From Deltaproteobacteria bacterium (GTDB taxonomy: Bacteria > Desulfobacterota > Desulfarculia > Adiutricales > Adiutricaceae), in assembly GCA_031273455.1 (NCBI GenBank), contig JAISRZ010000069.1, positions 1-64,000 on the forward strand: 64,000 nucleotides of DNA. The letters are read 5' to 3'. How positions within the stretch are numbered: position 1 is the first letter of the stretch; each line of letters starts with the position of its first letter. The notes under the pieces were generated by a model. It searched no databases. It was not told the DNA's origin and saw only the letters and a program-made list of their open reading frames with translations. Below are positions 60,262 to 64,000 of this stretch, piece by piece. A program made the translations under genes and the position numbers.

Positions 60262-62985
60262 TTGTTAAAAAAGCTTCATAATATTACGCTAGTTTTGCGG
60301 TTTATACTGTTATCTCTCGTTATTATAGTGGCTTTCACGGTAATTTCCTTCTTAGCGGTCGCCACGATCATTAAATGCCACCACGCCTGTTCCATTCTGT
60401 TGGACAGCACTATAAAAACCCACAACCTCACGGAAAGAGCGCGAGCTGATTTCTATCGCGCCGCGCATATCGCCGATAGCGTGATCCTAAATTCGCTCAT
60501 AGGCGACCATGGCGAGGCGGAATCGCTTTTTAAAGAATTCAATGTTTCCACCGAGGCGCTGGGCCGGGATTTTGACGAAATTATCGCCCTAATTGAAAAA
60601 GACCCATTTGTCGACAAATCCATCGCCAAAGAATTGCTTGACAAGATGAGCGCCGCCAAAAAACAGATGATTAGCCAATATTTTCCCGAAATCGCCCAGA
60701 TTTATTTCGAGATAAAGGTCGACCGCGACGCTGACGTTTCCAGCGCGGCTAAAGTCGCTAGAACCCGGCTTTCGGAGATCGCGGAAACCGTCCTGACCGT
60801 CGCCTCAGGCATAGAAACAGCCGGAGCCGAGGCTTACGCGAATTACGTTGACTATCTCTTGGCCCAGATCCGCCAACTTAGAAATTTTATTATCGCCTCA
60901 ATTATAGCCTCCTTTATTTTACTTCTGCCGCTTCTCATTCTTATCAAAAAACCCATCAAAGACGCGCAACTTATCCTCCAAAAAGTCAAAGAAGGACAAT
61001 TCATTGACCTCCGCTCACCCTATAAAAACGAGATCGCCATTTTGCTCAACGATGTCGCCGAGATCATAGATCGCTACAAAGAGGCTCTGGACGAAAAAGA
61101 AACCATGCGCCTGGAGGCGGTTAAAGCTAACGAGTCGAAATCCCGTTTTTTGGCGACTATGTCTCACGAGATTCGCACCCCGATGAACGCCGTAATCGGT
61201 ATAACCGAGATGGAGCTTATCCGCGAAAACGTCCCGAAGAGCCTGGCCGACTCATTGGGCAAGATACGGGCCAGCGGTCATGTTTTACTGGGCATAATCA
61301 ACGATTTGCTCGATCTTTCCAAAATAGAGACCGGTAAGCTCGAGCTAATCCCGGGCGAGTACGATTTGCCCAGCCTCATTAACGACACCGCCCAGCTTAA
61401 CATTATCCGCATTGGCTCAAAGCCGCTTGAGTTCGCCCTGGAAGTGGATCCTTCCGTGCCCGCGTCGCTCATCGGCGACTCCCTTCGCATAAAGCAGATT
61501 CTAAATAACATTCTTTCCAACGCTTTCAAGTACACTGAACGTGGCCAAGTGACCATGGCGGTCGCCTTTACCCCTAACGAGTCGGGCGATAATGGCCTTC
61601 TAACTTTCCGGGTGACCGACACGGGCCAAGGCATGAGCCAAGAGGACGTGGCCCGCTTATTTGAGGAGTATTCGCGTTTTAACCAGGGCCTAAACCGCGA
61701 CACCGAAGGAACCGGGCTGGGCATGGCCATAACTCAAAAACTGACTTCCATGATGAAAGGCTCCATCGCGGTCAAAAGCCAGCCCGGTCGCGGCAGCGAG
61801 TTTACCGTCTCGCTACCGCAGCTGACCGTTCGCGACTCAAATGTTATAGGTCAGGAACTGGCCGAGCGACTTAGTAAGTTTACATATTTAGACAATAATT
61901 TTGATAAAAACCTCCTCTTTAAAAGAAATTATATGCCATACGGCTCCGTGCTCGTGGTGGACGACCTGGAAAGCAACCTATTCGTGGCCCAAGGGCTGAT
62001 GGCGCCCTATGGTTTAAAAATTGAGGCGGTCACTAACGGGCGCTCCGCCTTGGATAGGGTCCGGGCTGGCGAAGTGTACGATGTCATATTTCTTGACCAT
62101 ATGATGCCCGAAATGGACGGCCTAGAAACCATTGGCCGGATTCGAGAGCTGGGGTACACCGCGCCGATTATCGCCCTGACCGCTAACGCCATCTCGGGCA
62201 ACGACAAAATGTTTCGCGAGCATGGCTTCGATGGCTTTATCTCCAAGCCCATTGATCTGCGCCTTTTAGACGCCACGCTAAACGCTTACGTGGCCCATCG
62301 GCGTCCTCATGAGGCTAAGCTCCCTGAAAGCCCCGGAACGACCGAGTTGGCTAGCGAGGCCCTCGCCCCGGATTCCACCCCCTTACCCGAGATCGAGGGC
62401 CTGGACGTCGCCGTTGGCCTGGCCCGGATTGGTGGGTCCCGGAGCCGATACCTGGATTTGCTGGAAGTCTTCCTCCGCGACGCGAATGGCGACTTAGCCA
62501 TTTTGGCGACCGTTCCAGACGATCCTTCGCTGACCTTTTTCACCACGCGGGTCCACGCGTTAAAAAGCGCCCTGGCCAACATTGGCGCGGAGGCCCTTTC
62601 GGAAAGCTCGGCCTTATTGGAGAAAGCCGGTCGCGAAAGCGACTTTTTGACGCTCAAAGGAAAACTCCCGCCGTTCCACGCGGAGCTGACGGCGCTTTTA
62701 GGCCGGATTTCTGAAAACGTGGCCCAGTTCCGGGCCGGGGGTTCCGAGCCTCCTTTCGAGCCAGGCGTCGCCGATTCTTTAACGCGTTTGCTGGAGGCCC
62801 TAAAGGAGAAGGACACGGAAGCGATAGACGATAACCTAGCCCAACTGCGAGCCTGGCCTCTGGCCCCCAAAGACAGCCAAGTCGTCTCGGAAATCGCGGA
62901 CTCTATTTTGGTCGCCGATTTTCAGCGGGCCATGGACAGTCTTCTCGCCTGGCGTAGTTCTTTTAATGGGAAAAACGCTCAATAA
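60262..62985 (+). CDS. Hybrid histidine kinase (four-helix-bundle-like sensor, HAMP-like region, HisKA, HATPase, REC, Hpt, C-terminal module)
   Basis: [49 protein letters not shown] start uncertain. Confidence 0.9.
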   Translation: MLKKLHNITLVLRFILLSLVIIVAFTVISFLAVATIIKCHHACSILLDSTIKTHNLTERARADFYRAAHIADSVILNSLIGDHGEAESLFKEFNVSTEALGRDFDEIIALIEKDPFVDKSIAKELLDKMSAAKKQMISQYFPEIAQIYFEIKVDRDADVSSAAKVARTRLSEIAETVLTVASGIETAGAEAYANYVDYLLAQIRQLRNFIIASIIASFILLLPLLILIKKPIKDAQLILQKVKEGQFIDLRSPYKNEIAILLNDVAEIIDRYKEALDEKETMRLEAVKANESKSRFLATMSHEIRTPMNAVIGITEMELIRENVPKSLADSLGKIRASGHVLLGIINDLLDLSKIETGKLELIPGEYDLPSLINDTAQLNIIRIGSKPLEFALEVDPSVPASLIGDSLRIKQILNNILSNAFKYTERGQVTMAVAFTPNESGDNGLLTFRVTDTGQGMSQEDVARLFEEYSRFNQGLNRDTEGTGLGMAITQKLTSMMKGSIAVKSQPGRGSEFTVSLPQLTVRDSNVIGQELAERLSKFTYLDNNFDKNLLFKRNYMPYGSVLVVDDLESNLFVAQGLMAPYGLKIEAVTNGRSALDRVRAGEVYDVIFLDHMMPEMDGLETIGRIRELGYTAPIIALTANAISGNDKMFREHGFDGFISKPIDLRLLDATLNAYVAHRRPHEAKLPESPGTTELASEALAPDSTPLPEIEGLDVAVGLARIGGSRSRYLDLLEVFLRDANGDLAILATVPDDPSLTFFTTRVHALKSALANIGAEALSESSALLEKAGRESDFLTLKGKLPPFHAELTALLGRISENVAQFRAGGSEPPFEPGVADSLTRLLEALKEKDTEAIDDNLAQLRAWPLAPKDSQVVSEIADSILVADFQRAMDSLLAWRSSFNGKNAQ

Positions 62986-63610
62986 TTAAACTATTATAAC
63001 TATTCAGGTGGCTAGACCGGGAGATTCACTGGCCAAACTCCAGTTCAGACTGTCTTGACTAAAATGAATGGCGATAACCCCGTCAATCACTTTCGGGGGC
63101 TTGGGATCTAACGCCATCTGAGGCTATCGGCCAAAGCCTTTGGTCTTAATGATTTTTTTGGGCGAGATATAGAGACCTTTCGCCCCAAAGACCTGGCCCG
63201 CTTGACACCGCCCCTTAGCCCGGACCAGCCCTGAGGCCTAAAATTTAGGCCCTTGAACCACCTTCCGTCAATAACGCTTCAAAAATCGCTATTAAAAGAC
63301 AAAAACAAAAAAACAGCTTATAACAAAAAAATTAACGCTTTATTATTGAAAATAGTCTTAGGAAGGCGACTGGAAAGGAGTTTAAATAGACTAAGGTAGA
63401 TAGGTAGCGCGGTGGCTAAGGCGAGCTTAAAGAAACCTTCAGAAGGGTTTAGGACCTTCAGGAGCTTAAAGAAGGGGCCAGAGGATAGGGCGGCGATAAC
63501 CCGTAAAAACGGCTCTTTAGCCCGCGAAACCCTGGGTAAGGGATTTAACAGCCTCCCAGCCCGAGAAAAGGCCAGGGCCCCGGGTTTTCCCGCGTTTTTC
63601 CGGCTATTAA

Positions 63611-64000
63611 TCAGACATTTTCCCGGCGCCGCCGGATCTCTTCCCGCTGTTTAGTGAAGATCCACTGGACTATCTCGTTCTGGTCGCTCCAGAGGATGTC
63701 CGTGAACTCAAACCCATACATGTGGGGCTCGCCCGAGGTGTTCTCATCCTGGCCCAATATCCGGACGATCCGACCGAGGATGTCCATCATCCGGCCATCC
63801 GAGTAGGGTAGGCACAGCCCGATCTCCAGGTAAGTCCCAATGGGGTAGTCGATGTAATGGCCAAAGGCTAAGCCAAACTCCGAGATGTCCTGGACCATGG
63901 CCTGGTTAAGATAGTTCTTGCGGGCGCTGGTCTCGGCCATGATGCTTAAGATCAAGGAGAGCTTCCGGTCTATCCTGGCCAGGAGGATCTGGGACTCGCT
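63611..64000 (-). CDS. PilZ-domain protein, 5' end beyond the window
   Basis: DISEFGLAFGHYIDYPIGTYLEIGLCLP...GRIVRI...MYGFEFTDI; frame stays open to the window edge (SESQILLARIDRKLSLILSI...). Confidence 0.75.
   Translation of the reverse strand, partial: SESQILLARIDRKLSLILSIMAETSARKNYLNQAMVQDISEFGLAFGHYIDYPIGTYLEIGLCLPYSDGRMMDILGRIVRILGQDENTSGEPHMYGFEFTDILWSDQNEIVQWIFTKQREEIRRRRENV

Noticed and set aside
62307-62870. 187-aa antisense ORF opposite the last hybrid kinase
   Set aside because: Shadow of the REC/Hpt coding region.

Overview
The window is a bacterial chromosomal segment with mosaic base composition. Gene content is deltaproteobacteria-like (skp-lpxD-fabZ-lpxA-lpxI-lpxB-msbA; DUF4416-yicC-remA-like-gmk-rlmB). 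A gut or host-associated relative is only a guess, based on the expansion of Sel1, Rpn-like and PD-(D/E)XK genes. From left to right it contains: (i) a tandem array of three Rpn/PDDEXK-transposase-like copies, two of them decayed; (ii) a prepilin peptidase, CheY, a MarR regulator and an old-yellow-enzyme oxidoreductase with a shared candidate MarR operator; (iii) a MobV relaxase gene next to an intact 602-aa ORF that by eye is a catalytically degenerate MobV-like domain fused to DUF3991 and a degenerate Toprim domain, with palindromes and direct repeats upstream; (iv) two cytosolic Sel1 genes and a 5'-truncated AAA-ATPase-like/PDDEXK gene with A9 and C10 tracts; (v) the lipid A operon and a nucleotide/RNA operon, many genes joined by ATGA/GTGA overlaps; (vi) a cluster of six exported Sel1-repeat paralogs with 108-bp internal repeats, one cut by an in-frame stop; (vii) a PDDEXK_4-type nuclease split into two overlapping ORFs; (viii) a ~20-kb signalling island with five hybrid histidine kinases, a stand-alone Hpt, a diacylglycerol-kinase-like lipid kinase, a LuxR/MalT-like ATPase regulator and an HD-GYP response regulator, followed by a partial PilZ gene. 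The best candidates for something undescribed are the pseudo-relaxase/pseudo-Toprim fusion in (iii), and the phosphorelay island in (viii) with its shared C-terminal module after every Hpt domain. No tRNA, rRNA or CRISPR array was recognised. All homology calls are by eye.
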